In this document: positions 35,601 through 43,901 of the stretch, piece after piece
Numbering within the stretch: position 1 is the first letter of the stretch
How the letters are laid out: every line of letters begins with the position of its first letter
DNA from: JABDBL01 sp963845445
Lineage (GTDB): Bacteria > Cyanobacteriota > Vampirovibrionia > Obscuribacterales > Obscuribacteraceae
DNA: 64,000 nucleotides
Reading direction: 5' to 3'
Assembly (NCBI GenBank): GCA_963845445.1
Contig: CAWJSE010000002.1
Span: 1,178,001-1,242,000 of the forward strand
Translations under genes and position numbers: made by a program
The notes under the pieces: model-generated
Databases searched by the model: none
Told to the model about the DNA's origin: nothing
What the model saw: only the letters and a program-made list of their open reading frames with translations

Positions 35601-36908
35601 ATGCAAAAATCAAAGTTAATCGGCAGCATCGAAGTACCTGGAGATAAATCCATTTCTCATCGAGTACTCATCTTTGCAAGTTTTTGCAAAGGTATCACTA
35701 AAATCGAAGGCTTATCATCAGCCCAAGATTGCGCCAGCACAGCAAACTGTTTACGAGCACTTGGGATAAAAATAAATGATGGAGAAAAAACCAATTCAAA
35801 GGGCCAAAGACAATCATTTATATCGGTTGAATCCTCCGGAATCAAACAGTTAAGTGCGCCCAGCCGCGCTCTTTTCGTTGGTAATAGTGGGACTACAATT
35901 CGACTTCTCTCGGGGCTTACGTCTGGACAACCATTTACTTGCCAGTTCGATGGCGATGAATCTATTCGGCGACGTCCTATGGCAAGAGTGCTGCAACATT
36001 TAGAAAGAATGGGCACCCAAATCAAGTATCTTGATAGGGAGGGGCTTGCCCCCTTCACTATCCGCGGTGGCAATTTAGAGGGTAAAGAATTTAACCTAAA
36101 AGTTGCTTCTGCACAAGTTCAAACAGCCATACTCTTAGCCGGTTTACAAGCCAATGGTAAAACCAAAGTACATTTACCGGGCACCACTCGAGACCATACA
36201 ACGCGATTGTTCAATCATATGGGTATCCCCTATGACACTGATAATGGTTCGGTCAGCGTAGAAGAATTAACCGAAGCTGTTAAGCCATTTCAATACAAAG
36301 TACCAGCAGACATTTCTTCCGCCGCTTTTTTTATAGTAGCAGCCGCCTGTCTGCCCGGATCGAGATTGGTGCTTACAAATGTTGGCATCAACTCTGGACG
36401 CACACTTGTGATTAACGTCTTAAAAAGGATGGGAGCGCACATCACACTATTAAACACCCGCATAGTAGCTGATGAACCCACAGCCGATATTGATATTCGC
36501 GGAGAGGATCAACTGATTGGCACCGAAGTTGCTGGCGATGAAATTGCTTCCGGAGTGGACGAATTACCAATTTTAGCTCTAGCCGGTGCTTTCTGCAAAG
36601 GCAATTTTGTAGTGCGCGACGCATCGGAGCTGAGGCACAAAGAAAGTGATCGTCTGCAACTTATAGTTAATAACCTCAAAGCAGCCGGCGCAGACATAAC
36701 AGAGTCAGAAGATGGATTTGCTATAGTTGGGGGAAAAAATATAGGCGGCGGATCATTTTGGCAAACTCACTTAGATCACCGGTTGGCCATGACTGGACTT
36801 GTGGCTAATCTCTTATGCGACAACCCTCTAAAAATAGAAGAAACTGACTCAACTGGCATTTCTTATCCAACTTTTGCCCGAGATTTAGAATCGGTTACGC
36901 AAAGCTAG
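35601..36908 (+). CDS. aroA: 3-phosphoshikimate 1-carboxyvinyltransferase (EPSP synthase)
   Basis: 435 residues, full length. VPGDKSISHR near residue 14 (phosphoenolpyruvate/shikimate-3-phosphate site), GNSGTTIRLLSG near 96, GDESIRRRPM near 117 and RHKESDR near 343 are intact, as is the C-terminal HLDHRLAM. It transfers the enolpyruvyl group from PEP to shikimate-3-phosphate. The GNSGTT loop (Gly then Asn at the first positions) is not the GNAGT of the common glyphosate-sensitive class, so it is of the class II-like type. It follows aroE directly and ends in a hairpin shared with convergent aroB. Confidence 0.95.
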   Translation: MQKSKLIGSIEVPGDKSISHRVLIFASFCKGITKIEGLSSAQDCASTANCLRALGIKINDGEKTNSKGQRQSFISVESSGIKQLSAPSRALFVGNSGTTIRLLSGLTSGQPFTCQFDGDESIRRRPMARVLQHLERMGTQIKYLDREGLAPFTIRGGNLEGKEFNLKVASAQVQTAILLAGLQANGKTKVHLPGTTRDHTTRLFNHMGIPYDTDNGSVSVEELTEAVKPFQYKVPADISSAAFFIVAAACLPGSRLVLTNVGINSGRTLVINVLKRMGAHITLLNTRIVADEPTADIDIRGEDQLIGTEVAGDEIASGVDELPILALAGAFCKGNFVVRDASELRHKESDRLQLIVNNLKAAGADITESEDGFAIVGGKNIGGGSFWQTHLDHRLAMTGLVANLLCDNPLKIEETDSTGISYPTFARDLESVTQS

Positions 36909-36948
36909 ATGGGCAGCGATAATTTTTCTTGGTCAAAAATTATCTAGC
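36904..36948. terminator. Bidirectional hairpin between convergent aroA and aroB
   Basis: Inner stem GATAATTTTT (36918-36927) / AAAAATTATC (36935-36944) with 7-nt loop, flanked by GCTAGAT (36904-36910) and its complement (36942-36948). It overlaps the end of aroB and the stop of aroA. The AT-rich stem gives a T-run on either strand. Confidence 0.6.
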
Positions 36949-38081
36949 ATCCTTTCGATTTCTTCACGCTTGATCAATTCATTATAAGTAACTACAGTCA
37001 ACTCGCCTTTTGGCAAGATCATTTTGATAGCTTCGCCTTCTCGTTTCTTATCGCGAAAGAGATGCTCTAGTAATACTGATCTAGAAATTCCCGCAGGCAT
37101 TTTAAAAGGCAATCCGGCACTTTCTATCAGATTCAAAGCTCGATCACGGTCCGATTCACTTAACTGCTTGTAAGATACTGCCATATGAAGCGCAAAGGCC
37201 ATACCTATTGCTACAGCTTCCCCGTGATTAATAGCAAATTCGGTCGTGCTTTCTAAAGCATGTCCCAAAGTGTGTCCTAAATTCAAACAACGACGTAAGC
37301 CTTTCTCTTGAGGATCATGAGCGACCACAGCAAGCTTCATTTTTATTGAAGCAGTAAGAATGCCCGGTAATAATTCATTATTCCAATCAAGATCTTTAAT
37401 TGACTTCTCTAGCACTTTGAAAAGAGAACTGGGTCCCATCAAATACTCAGTTTCATTAGCAATAGTTTTTTCCAGCAAAGCATATTTAATGACTTCAGCT
37501 AAGCCCGAAGTAAATTGACTACGAGGCAAAGTAGACAATGTCTGGGTATCAACAATTACAGCCGTGGCAAAATAGTAACTACCAATAAGATTTTTACCGG
37601 AGTGAAAATTGACAGCCGTTTTACCGCCGATTGCTGCATCTACTTGCGCCAAAAGAGTTGTTGGAATAGTAATTAGATTCATCCCACGCAAATAGGTTGA
37701 AGCGGCAAAACCAGCAATATCAGTTACCGTACCACCACCCATTCCCACCACAGTATCTCTGCGCGAAAATTTAAGTTGATGTAGAGCATTCCAGATTTTT
37801 ATTAAATAATCAGTAGACTTGCAAGCTTCACCGTCCGGAATTTCGAGTACATGTACTGATATCTTTCCGCCATGCAATTCTGTTTTTAGATGATCAATTT
37901 CTTGAATAAATAAGCCAGGCTGCTTCAGCAATAAAATCTTATCTCCCGCATCAGTTTGCACTAGTAAATCGTGCAACTTAACCAATGTGCCTTTGCCTAC
38001 GACAACTCTGGTACCAATATGTAACTCTGACTGCCAGTTAAGATTTAAAGACTCTCCGTAATGAGTTTTATGCTTTAACAT
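36933..38081 (-). CDS. aroB: 3-dehydroquinate synthase
   Basis: 382 residues. GMGGGTVTDIAGFAASTYLRG (NAD binding) near residue 107, LLAQVDAAIGGKTAVN near 135, LAEVIKYALL near 200, and the metal-binding LNLGHTLGHALE and HGEAVAIGM near 260-280 are intact. It converts DAHP to 3-dehydroquinate, the second step of the pathway. Its start overlaps the end of aroC by 14 nt, so it is the second gene of an aroC-aroB operon. The hairpin at 36904-36948 overlaps its 3' end. Confidence 0.95.
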   Translation of the reverse strand: MLKHKTHYGESLNLNWQSELHIGTRVVVGKGTLVKLHDLLVQTDAGDKILLLKQPGLFIQEIDHLKTELHGGKISVHVLEIPDGEACKSTDYLIKIWNALHQLKFSRRDTVVGMGGGTVTDIAGFAASTYLRGMNLITIPTTLLAQVDAAIGGKTAVNFHSGKNLIGSYYFATAVIVDTQTLSTLPRSQFTSGLAEVIKYALLEKTIANETEYLMGPSSLFKVLEKSIKDLDWNNELLPGILTASIKMKLAVVAHDPQEKGLRRCLNLGHTLGHALESTTEFAINHGEAVAIGMAFALHMAVSYKQLSESDRDRALNLIESAGLPFKMPAGISRSVLLEHLFRDKKREGEAIKMILPKGELTVVTYNELIKREEIERMLDNF

Positions 38082-39285
38082 CTTGCCCTAGCCTGCTGCA
38101 ATAATCCCTATATTGTTCAATTGAGTTTTTCAGATCTACTAGATTGTCACCGCCAAATTTATCCACTAAAGCCCCAGTAAGAACTATGCCAACCATTGCC
38201 TTGCAAACAATCGCGCAAGCTGATACGGCACACACATCAGATCTCTCATAATGAGCCTTTTCTTCGGTAAATTCAGGAAATGAAACTGAGGGTAATCCAG
38301 TGCGAAGGGTCGGCAACGGTTTCATATAGGCCCTGACAACTAACCGTTCACCGTTAGTCATCCCACCTTCTAATCCGCCAGCATAATTGCTCTGTCGCTT
38401 AAACGGTAAAGGCGAATTATTGTTAGCTGGATATATGGCATCATGAACTAAAGAACCCGGCTTCTGGGCGCTATTGATTCCCTCTCCCATCTCAACAGCT
38501 TTTACAGCTTGCACACTCATCAAAGCCTGTGCCAGTTTGCCATCGAGTTTCAAATCCCACTGTGTATAGCTTCCCAAGCCAACCGGAAGTCCCTCTACAA
38601 TAACTTCAATAACTCCCCCCAAAGTATCGCCTTCTTGCCAGGTTTTATTGATAAGTACTTTCATCTTTTCAGCAGCATTATCATCTATGCAGAGCAAGTC
38701 AGCATTGTTGGCTTTCTTGTCAATTTCTTCAATCGAAATTTGAGAGGTATCTTGCTTAGCCTCTATATCACCAATTCTCAGAACATGTGCAGTTGACTTA
38801 ATACCACAATTGCTTAATACTTGCTGACAAAGAGCACCAGCGGCTACGCGGGCTGCCGTTTCGCGAGCAGAGGAACGTTCTAAAACATCTCGAATATCTC
38901 TCTGCCGAAATTTAATGGTACCAGAGAGATCAGCATGTCCAGGCCTAAATCTTTTAATGGCCTTGCTTTCCATTTGGTCGATTACATTAGGATCGTCAAC
39001 GTCCACCGGAGAAGTAGACATTACATAGGTCCAGTTTTCTGATTCCTTATTATTAACTAGCAACGTGATTGGCGCACCACTTGTAATACCATGCCGAATG
39101 CCACTTAGAACATTTGCTTTATCAGTTTCTAGTTTTTGTCTGCTGCTACGTCCATACCCACCTTGTCGCCGCGCTAGTTCAGCGTTAATAGCTGCGATGT
39201 CAACGTTCAATCCAGCAGGAATACCTTCAAGAAAAGCCAGAATTCCCCGACCGTGAGATTCACCGCTTGTATAAAATCGCAACAT
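38068..39285 (-). CDS. aroC: Chorismate synthase
   Basis: 405 residues. FYTSGESHGRGILAFLEG at the N-terminus, RQGGYGRSSRQ near 41, RFRPGHADLSGTIKF near 110 and RSSARETAARVAAGA near 137 cover the FMN- and substrate-binding signatures. Catalyses the anti-1,4-elimination of EPSP to chorismate and needs reduced FMN. It is somewhat longer than the E. coli enzyme (361) and similar to the Gram-positive/cyanobacterial long forms. It is divergent from aroK, with a 119-nt intergenic region containing a TATAAT at 39342-39347. Confidence 0.95.
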   Translation of the reverse strand: MLRFYTSGESHGRGILAFLEGIPAGLNVDIAAINAELARRQGGYGRSSRQKLETDKANVLSGIRHGITSGAPITLLVNNKESENWTYVMSTSPVDVDDPNVIDQMESKAIKRFRPGHADLSGTIKFRQRDIRDVLERSSARETAARVAAGALCQQVLSNCGIKSTAHVLRIGDIEAKQDTSQISIEEIDKKANNADLLCIDDNAAEKMKVLINKTWQEGDTLGGVIEVIVEGLPVGLGSYTQWDLKLDGKLAQALMSVQAVKAVEMGEGINSAQKPGSLVHDAIYPANNNSPLPFKRQSNYAGGLEGGMTNGERLVVRAYMKPLPTLRTGLPSVSFPEFTEEKAHYERSDVCAVSACAIVCKAMVGIVLTGALVDKFGGDNLVDLKNSIEQYRDYCSRLGQDVKA

Positions 39286-39404
39286 GTACCGGCAACTGTT
39301 CCTTTAAAAGCAGCTCATAATAGCCACGCGGATAATCGGACTATAATACGCTGAGTAAAAGCTAGTTTACCAATATTATCCCACCAAAGCCATCGTTTAC
39401 TAAG

Positions 39405-40031
39405 TTGGACACAGAATTGAACATAGAAGGCATAAATTTCGAGCTGGCAAATTTAAGGCTACCAGCAGTTATCATCATTGGACCACCTGGAGCCGGCAAA
39501 ACTGTCGTTGGCACGGAATTAGCAAAGACTCTAAACTGGAATTTTTACGACACCGACGTTCTAATAGAACAAGCGACATCTATGAAAGTTTCCGAAATTT
39601 TCTCTAAGCATACAGAAGGCGTATTTCGCCAGTTAGAGGAAGCTTTGGTGAAGCAAATGACAGATATCTGTCAGCCTACAGCTGGTGCTGGCAAATCGAT
39701 TGGGGGAACAATAATATCTTGCGGCGGCGGACTGCCTGTACCTGCGAAAAATTTTTCCAGCCTTGCTGCTTTAGGAGAAATTGTTTGCTTACAAGCCCCT
39801 CCTGATGTGCTTTTAGAAAGAGTCCGTCACTTAAAACATAGACCTCTACTTAATTCAAGTTCAGCGGAAACAGAAAATGCCAAAACGAACGATTCGCAAC
39901 AGCTGTACCGCCTAGAAAAGCTTGTGGCTGAACGTAAAGAAGCTTATGGCCGTGCTCACTTTCAGGTTGATACCAGTCACGAAAGCATTGCATCAATAGT
40001 GACAACAATCAGGACATTACTTAAGTTATAG
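39405..40031 (+). CDS. aroK: Shikimate kinase
   Basis: 208 residues from a TTG start. P-loop IIGPPGAGKT near residue 26, shikimate-binding FYDTDVLIE near 47, FRQLEE near 73, CGGGLP near 106 and the lid KHRPLL near 146 are all present. It phosphorylates shikimate at O3. An insertion between the DTD strand and the GGG loop (AGAGKSIGG) makes it longer than the usual 170-180 residues. The promoter region is shared with divergent aroC. Confidence 0.9.
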   Translation: MDTELNIEGINFELANLRLPAVIIIGPPGAGKTVVGTELAKTLNWNFYDTDVLIEQATSMKVSEIFSKHTEGVFRQLEEALVKQMTDICQPTAGAGKSIGGTIISCGGGLPVPAKNFSSLAALGEIVCLQAPPDVLLERVRHLKHRPLLNSSSAETENAKTNDSQQLYRLEKLVAERKEAYGRAHFQVDTSHESIASIVTTIRTLLKL

Positions 40032-40048
40032 TACTCTAAATTTCAGCA

Positions 40049-40323
40049 TCATTCACATTGGAATTTTCTGCTCAGTTCAAAAATGAGCTTGTAAATTTGA
40101 GCAATACCCGAAGATACCTCCGAATCACAATTTAGATTCGCAATTTTTTCTAGAAGGTCTTGTTCCCTTTTTCGTCGAGCACAGGCAACTGAAAATTGAT
40201 TTTGATTTTAGCTACTTCTTTTGATAAAGCAAAACGCTCTTCTAAGAGTGCCCATATGGACATATCTATTTTATCTATCTGCTCACGAGCTCGGGCTAAA
40301 TGAAAGTTGTCCGTTTGCTTCAT
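40049..40323 (-). pseudogene. Chorismate mutase (AroQ fold), frameshifted
   Basis: ATG at 40323 overlaps the TGA of the upstream aldo/keto reductase (ATGA). The frame reads ARAREQIDKIDMSIWALLEE, then RFALSKEVAKIKINF...PVLDEK, and stops. Adding one base to the T5 at 40168-40172 continues it as REQDLLEKIANL...GIAQIYKLIFELSRKFQ to the TGA at 40049-40051, about 91 residues. Arg in ARAREQID, Lys in VAKIK, the Arg/Glu of (K)RE and Gln near the end match the active-site residues of AroQ-type mutases, which turn chorismate into prephenate. Neighbouring aro and prephenate dehydratase genes support the call. It is probably functional if the indel is a sequencing error. Confidence 0.7.
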
Positions 40324-41322
40324 CGATTGGAAAGCCTCATCAGATTGTCCGGATATCTGTCACCATGCACGGCACCCCGTGGAAAGGCTTCTTCGATTCT
40401 TTCTAAATCAGAAGGACATAACTTTACATCTAAACTACCTATATTTTCTTCTAAATATTTGCGACGCTTTGTACCTGGTATAGGAATTATATGATTACCT
40501 TGCGCCAACACCCAGGCTAAGGCTAATTGCCCGGGAGTACAAGACTTTTCTCGAGCGATTGAATGAACTAATTCGACTAGCTTCATATTCTTAGAAAAAT
40601 TTTCGCCCTGAAAACGGGGGAATTTTCGCCTGTTATCATCAGGCGGTAGATCGTCAATCTGTTTAATTTGCCCGGTCAAGAATCCCCTGCCCAAGGGAGA
40701 AAAAGGGATAAATGCAATGCCCAATTCACTACAAGTATCAAGAATCTCATCTTCAGGGTCTCTAGTCCAGAGAGAATATTCACTTTGCAATGCTGCTATA
40801 GGATATACCAAATGGGCTTTACGCAAAGTCTGAGCTTTTGTCTCAGATAATCCTATATAACGAACTTTGCCTTGCTGAATCAAGTCAGACATAGCACCTA
40901 CTGTTTCTTCAATAGGCACCTTAGGATCTCAGACGATGATAATAATACAAATCAATGGTATCAACATTTAGCCGTTTAAGACTGCTTTCACAAGCTGATC
41001 GAACATACTCGGGACGGCCATTTAATTCTCGCTTATCTGGTTCACATTCTGATCGTACAAAGCCAAATTTGGTGGCCAAAAAAACTTGATCTCTTTTCCC
41101 TTGAATGGCGCGGCCTACTAATTCTTCGTTCTTATAAGGACCATACATATCCGCTGTATCTAAAAAATTCAAACCAAGCTCCAGAGCTCTATGTATAGTA
41201 GCTATCGATTCGTCATCATCTCTTTCGCCATAGAATTCAGACATACCCATACAACCCAGCCCAAGGGCAGAAATTGCTGGACCAAACTTACCTAATCGTC
41301 TCTTTTGCAATCCTGACCCCAT
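40320..41322 (-). pseudogene. Aldo/keto reductase, frameshifted
   Basis: The first part (41322 to 40921) has RRLGKFGPAISALGLG, then LNFLDTADMYGPYKNEELVG (catalytic Asp and Tyr), VFLATKFGF (Lys) and DLYYYHRL (His). It then stops. The second part (40919 to 40320) continues PIEETVGAMSDLIQQGKVRYIG, SPLGRGFLTG and the final helices in the adjacent frame. Deleting one base in CTGAGATC near 40923-40929 fuses them as YYYHRLDPKVPIEET, giving the normal length of about 333 residues. This is a TIM-barrel NADPH-dependent reductase of unknown substrate. It is the only break not in a homopolymer, so it might be a real mutation. Confidence 0.75.
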
Positions 41323-41372
41323 TTCTAATTATGTATAATCAATAGATTCTAAACGATACGCATTCAAGGCGA

Positions 41373-41378
41373 TATAAT
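41373..41378 (+). promoter_or_regulatory. TATAAT -10 element giving a leaderless transcript
   Basis: Perfect TATAAT at 41373-41378, so transcription would start about at 41385, on the ATG at 41386. There is no room for a ribosome site. Confidence 0.5.
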
Positions 41379-41385
41379 AGCTCAA

Positions 41386-41973
41386 ATGAGAGAATCTAGC
41401 AAAAAAGTTGGTATCCAGGGCGGTCGTGGAAGCTTCAATGAACACGCAGCAATGAATAATCTAGCCAAGCACGGCATACCAGAGTATCAATTGAGATACT
41501 TGCACACGACCGAAAATGTACTCAAATCTTTAGAGAATCACGAAATAGATTTTGGACAGTTTGCTTTGCGTAACTCACTGGGCGGTGAAGTGGAAGAAAG
41601 CATAGAAGCAATGGCTGGACGTAATTTTTCTATAGTTGGCACTTATCAGATCAAGATCTCGCATGCCCTCATGATTAGTCCTAGGGCACAAATTACCGAC
41701 ATAAAAACAATAATTACCCATCCTCAAGTCTTGCGTCAATGTGAACACAATTTGAAGAGGCTCTATAGTAGTATCAAATTAAGCGTTTGTCGGGGAGAAC
41801 TAATCGACCCTGCAAAAGTAGCCGAACTGCTGGCCAAGGACAAGTTACCCAAAAGCGTGGCCACTGTAAGTAATAAATTTCTCGCTCAAATCCACAATCT
41901 CAAAGTAGTAGCAGAGGATTTGCAAGACTCCGACGACAACTATACAACTTTCCTACTTGTTAAGTCCGCCTAG
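41386..41973 (+). CDS. Prephenate dehydratase-like protein without ACT domain
   Basis: 195 residues, covering the two PDT lobes only. KVGIQGGRGSFNEHAAM at the start, GQFALRNSLGGEVEESIEAM near 62, ISHALMISP near 98 and HPQVLRQCEHNLKRL near 115 are family features. The regulatory ACT domain (about 80 residues) is absent. The catalytic Thr-Arg-Phe motif reads TTF in DDNYTTFLLV, so the Arg is missing, and the usual PxN-S block (VPIENS) is replaced by FALRNSLGG. It may be a divergent dehydratase or a non-catalytic homologue. Position beside chorismate mutase and aroQ favours a role in phenylalanine synthesis. Confidence 0.65.
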   Translation: MRESSKKVGIQGGRGSFNEHAAMNNLAKHGIPEYQLRYLHTTENVLKSLENHEIDFGQFALRNSLGGEVEESIEAMAGRNFSIVGTYQIKISHALMISPRAQITDIKTIITHPQVLRQCEHNLKRLYSSIKLSVCRGELIDPAKVAELLAKDKLPKSVATVSNKFLAQIHNLKVVAEDLQDSDDNYTTFLLVKSA

Positions 41974-42112
41974 TCACTTTCGTGTAGCATAGCCAAAATT
42001 ATAAAATTCGCACTTTGCCCTCCAATAATATCTTTACAAGCTCACCCTTCTAGTAATTAAAAAAATAAACGCATCCTGCAAAAATATCCAAAGCTCTCCA
42101 AGGAGAAACAAT

Positions 42113-42571
42113 CTGAATAGAATTCTCACAATACATGGTCCCAATTTAAATATGTTTGGCAAACGCCAACCAGAAATTTATGGCACTATCTCATTTGATG
42201 AAATAAATGCCAAGCTCAAAGAATTAGCCAAAGAAATAAGGATAAATCTTGACATTTACCAATCTAATCACGAAGGACTTTTAATAGACAAAATCCAAGA
42301 ATATACAGACAGCTGTGATGGCCTATTAATCAATCCTGGCGCCTATGGACATACTTCTATTGCTCTAAGAGATGCTATAGCTGGTTTTGCAAAACCGGTA
42401 GTGGAAGTACATATGTCCAATATTTACCAACGCGAAGAATTTCGCCATGTTTCTTATATAGCAGGTGTTTGTGCAGGCGTAATAGTAGGACTTGGCGTAG
42501 ATAGTTATTTACTAGGGCTTAGGGCAGTGGCACAGCTAATTTGTACATCCAACTTAGCAAGCAAAACTTAG
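42113..42571 (+). CDS. aroQ: Type II 3-dehydroquinate dehydratase
   Basis: About 152 residues if translated from the CTG at 42113. This start is chosen because AAGGAG lies 7 nt upstream and it restores the essential LTIHGPNLNMFGKR N-terminus. The only ATG (42152) would remove it. The NPGAYGHTSIALRDAI block with catalytic His, and VEVHMSNIYQREEFRH near 105, are intact. It dehydrates 3-dehydroquinate to 3-dehydroshikimate through a dodecameric type II fold. A CTG start is rare. A single-base error in an ATG is the alternative. Confidence 0.9.
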   Translation: MNRILTIHGPNLNMFGKRQPEIYGTISFDEINAKLKELAKEIRINLDIYQSNHEGLLIDKIQEYTDSCDGLLINPGAYGHTSIALRDAIAGFAKPVVEVHMSNIYQREEFRHVSYIAGVCAGVIVGLGVDSYLLGLRAVAQLICTSNLASKT

Positions 42572-42629
42572 CTCTTATGAGAAATATAATCTTCCTTGCT
42601 ATTACAAATGCCTGCGGGGCTGCTATCTC

Positions 42630-43901
42630 TTGATTATTCAATCTGCTGGCAATCGAATCTCTAACGGACGCATTGTCGAAGTAGGCATTGTCGGAGCAGG
42701 CATGATGGGCTCCTCGATTGCAGTCGCTATAAGCAAACTGGGATTGCCGATCAAATTAATCGATAAGCAAGCAGCTGCACTAGAAAATGGGCTGAAACGA
42801 ATCGATAAAATATTTGCCACATTGGAACGCAAATCACACGAAAGAAAAGATTTGGTTTCGAATCCAGCAGTCTCTCTAGATATGAAATCTAGACGTTTGC
42901 TTATTCAAGCCACTGATAGTTTCGAAGATTTTATTCCTCTCGATTTAGTAATTGAAGCAGTAAACGAAGATATAGAAGTAAAAAAATCAATTTTCCAAAC
43001 ATTGGATAAAACTTGTCATAAAAAAACAATTCTTGCTTCCAATACTTCTAGCTTTTCTATTACCCAGCTTGCTTCGTTTACAAATAGATCTGAGCAAGTG
43101 TTGGGCATGCACTTTTTTAACCCCGCTCATATAATGCCTTTGGTCGAAATCATACCAGGGTTAAATACAACACCAGAAATTGTTGCAACAGCCATTGATT
43201 TCGTAAGAAGTTTAGACAAATTACCGGTCAAAGTTGAGGAATGTGCATCGTTTCTAGTCAATCGCTTACTAGGCCGATACATAAATGAAGCAATTTGGAT
43301 TTTGCAATTAGGTCTTGCTGATGCAAAAACAATTGATGATGCCGCTTGCCAAATGCTTATGCCTATCGGTCCACTGCAATTACGCGATATGAACGGTCTG
43401 GATGTTGGTCTATCGGTTGCGCATTTCAACTATGAAGAATACGGTGAACGATTCAAACCCGCACCCTTACTTGAAATAATGGTTAGAAGAGGAATATTGG
43501 GCAAAAAAACCGCTGCCGGTTTTTATACTTATGTAGAAAGCGAGCGCAAACCCCAAAACATTAATCCTCAATTAGAAGAACTGATTTCTTTAGCTAAAAA
43601 AGAAAATAGCGCAAGTCTAGCTAATCTGCCACCTTTTGACCCCATGCAATTATTTTTACCAATGATCAACGAAGCATTTTTATTGTTACAAGAAAAGATA
43701 GTTTCTCCTCAAGACATTGATCCAGCTTTAAAAGCAGGACTGGGGATGAAAATAGGATTGCTTGAATATGCCTTTGATTATGGTCTAAAGAATTGCCTAA
43801 GCAAAATCGAACTTTTAAACAAGGCCTATGGTGAGCGCTTTAGACCTGCACCACTTCTCAAAAGATATGTTTGGGCTAACAAAACATCAAGGATAATATG
43901 A
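42630..43901 (+). CDS. 3-hydroxyacyl-CoA dehydrogenase with two C-terminal domains
   Basis: About 423 residues from a TTG. A shorter start nearer the NAD fold is possible. GIVGAGMMGSSIA is the dinucleotide loop, ASNTSSFSITQLA and GMHFFNPAHIMPLVEII (catalytic His) follow, and the C-terminal helical dimerisation domain occurs twice. Each copy ends with YGERF(K/R)PAPLL (near residues 270 and 400). It oxidises (S)-3-hydroxyacyl-CoA in fatty-acid or aromatic-acid degradation. The duplicated C-terminal domain resembles PaaH/FadB-type enzymes. It is coupled to the next gene by an ATGA overlap. Confidence 0.88.
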   Translation: MIIQSAGNRISNGRIVEVGIVGAGMMGSSIAVAISKLGLPIKLIDKQAAALENGLKRIDKIFATLERKSHERKDLVSNPAVSLDMKSRRLLIQATDSFEDFIPLDLVIEAVNEDIEVKKSIFQTLDKTCHKKTILASNTSSFSITQLASFTNRSEQVLGMHFFNPAHIMPLVEIIPGLNTTPEIVATAIDFVRSLDKLPVKVEECASFLVNRLLGRYINEAIWILQLGLADAKTIDDAACQMLMPIGPLQLRDMNGLDVGLSVAHFNYEEYGERFKPAPLLEIMVRRGILGKKTAAGFYTYVESERKPQNINPQLEELISLAKKENSASLANLPPFDPMQLFLPMINEAFLLLQEKIVSPQDIDPALKAGLGMKIGLLEYAFDYGLKNCLSKIELLNKAYGERFRPAPLLKRYVWANKTSRII

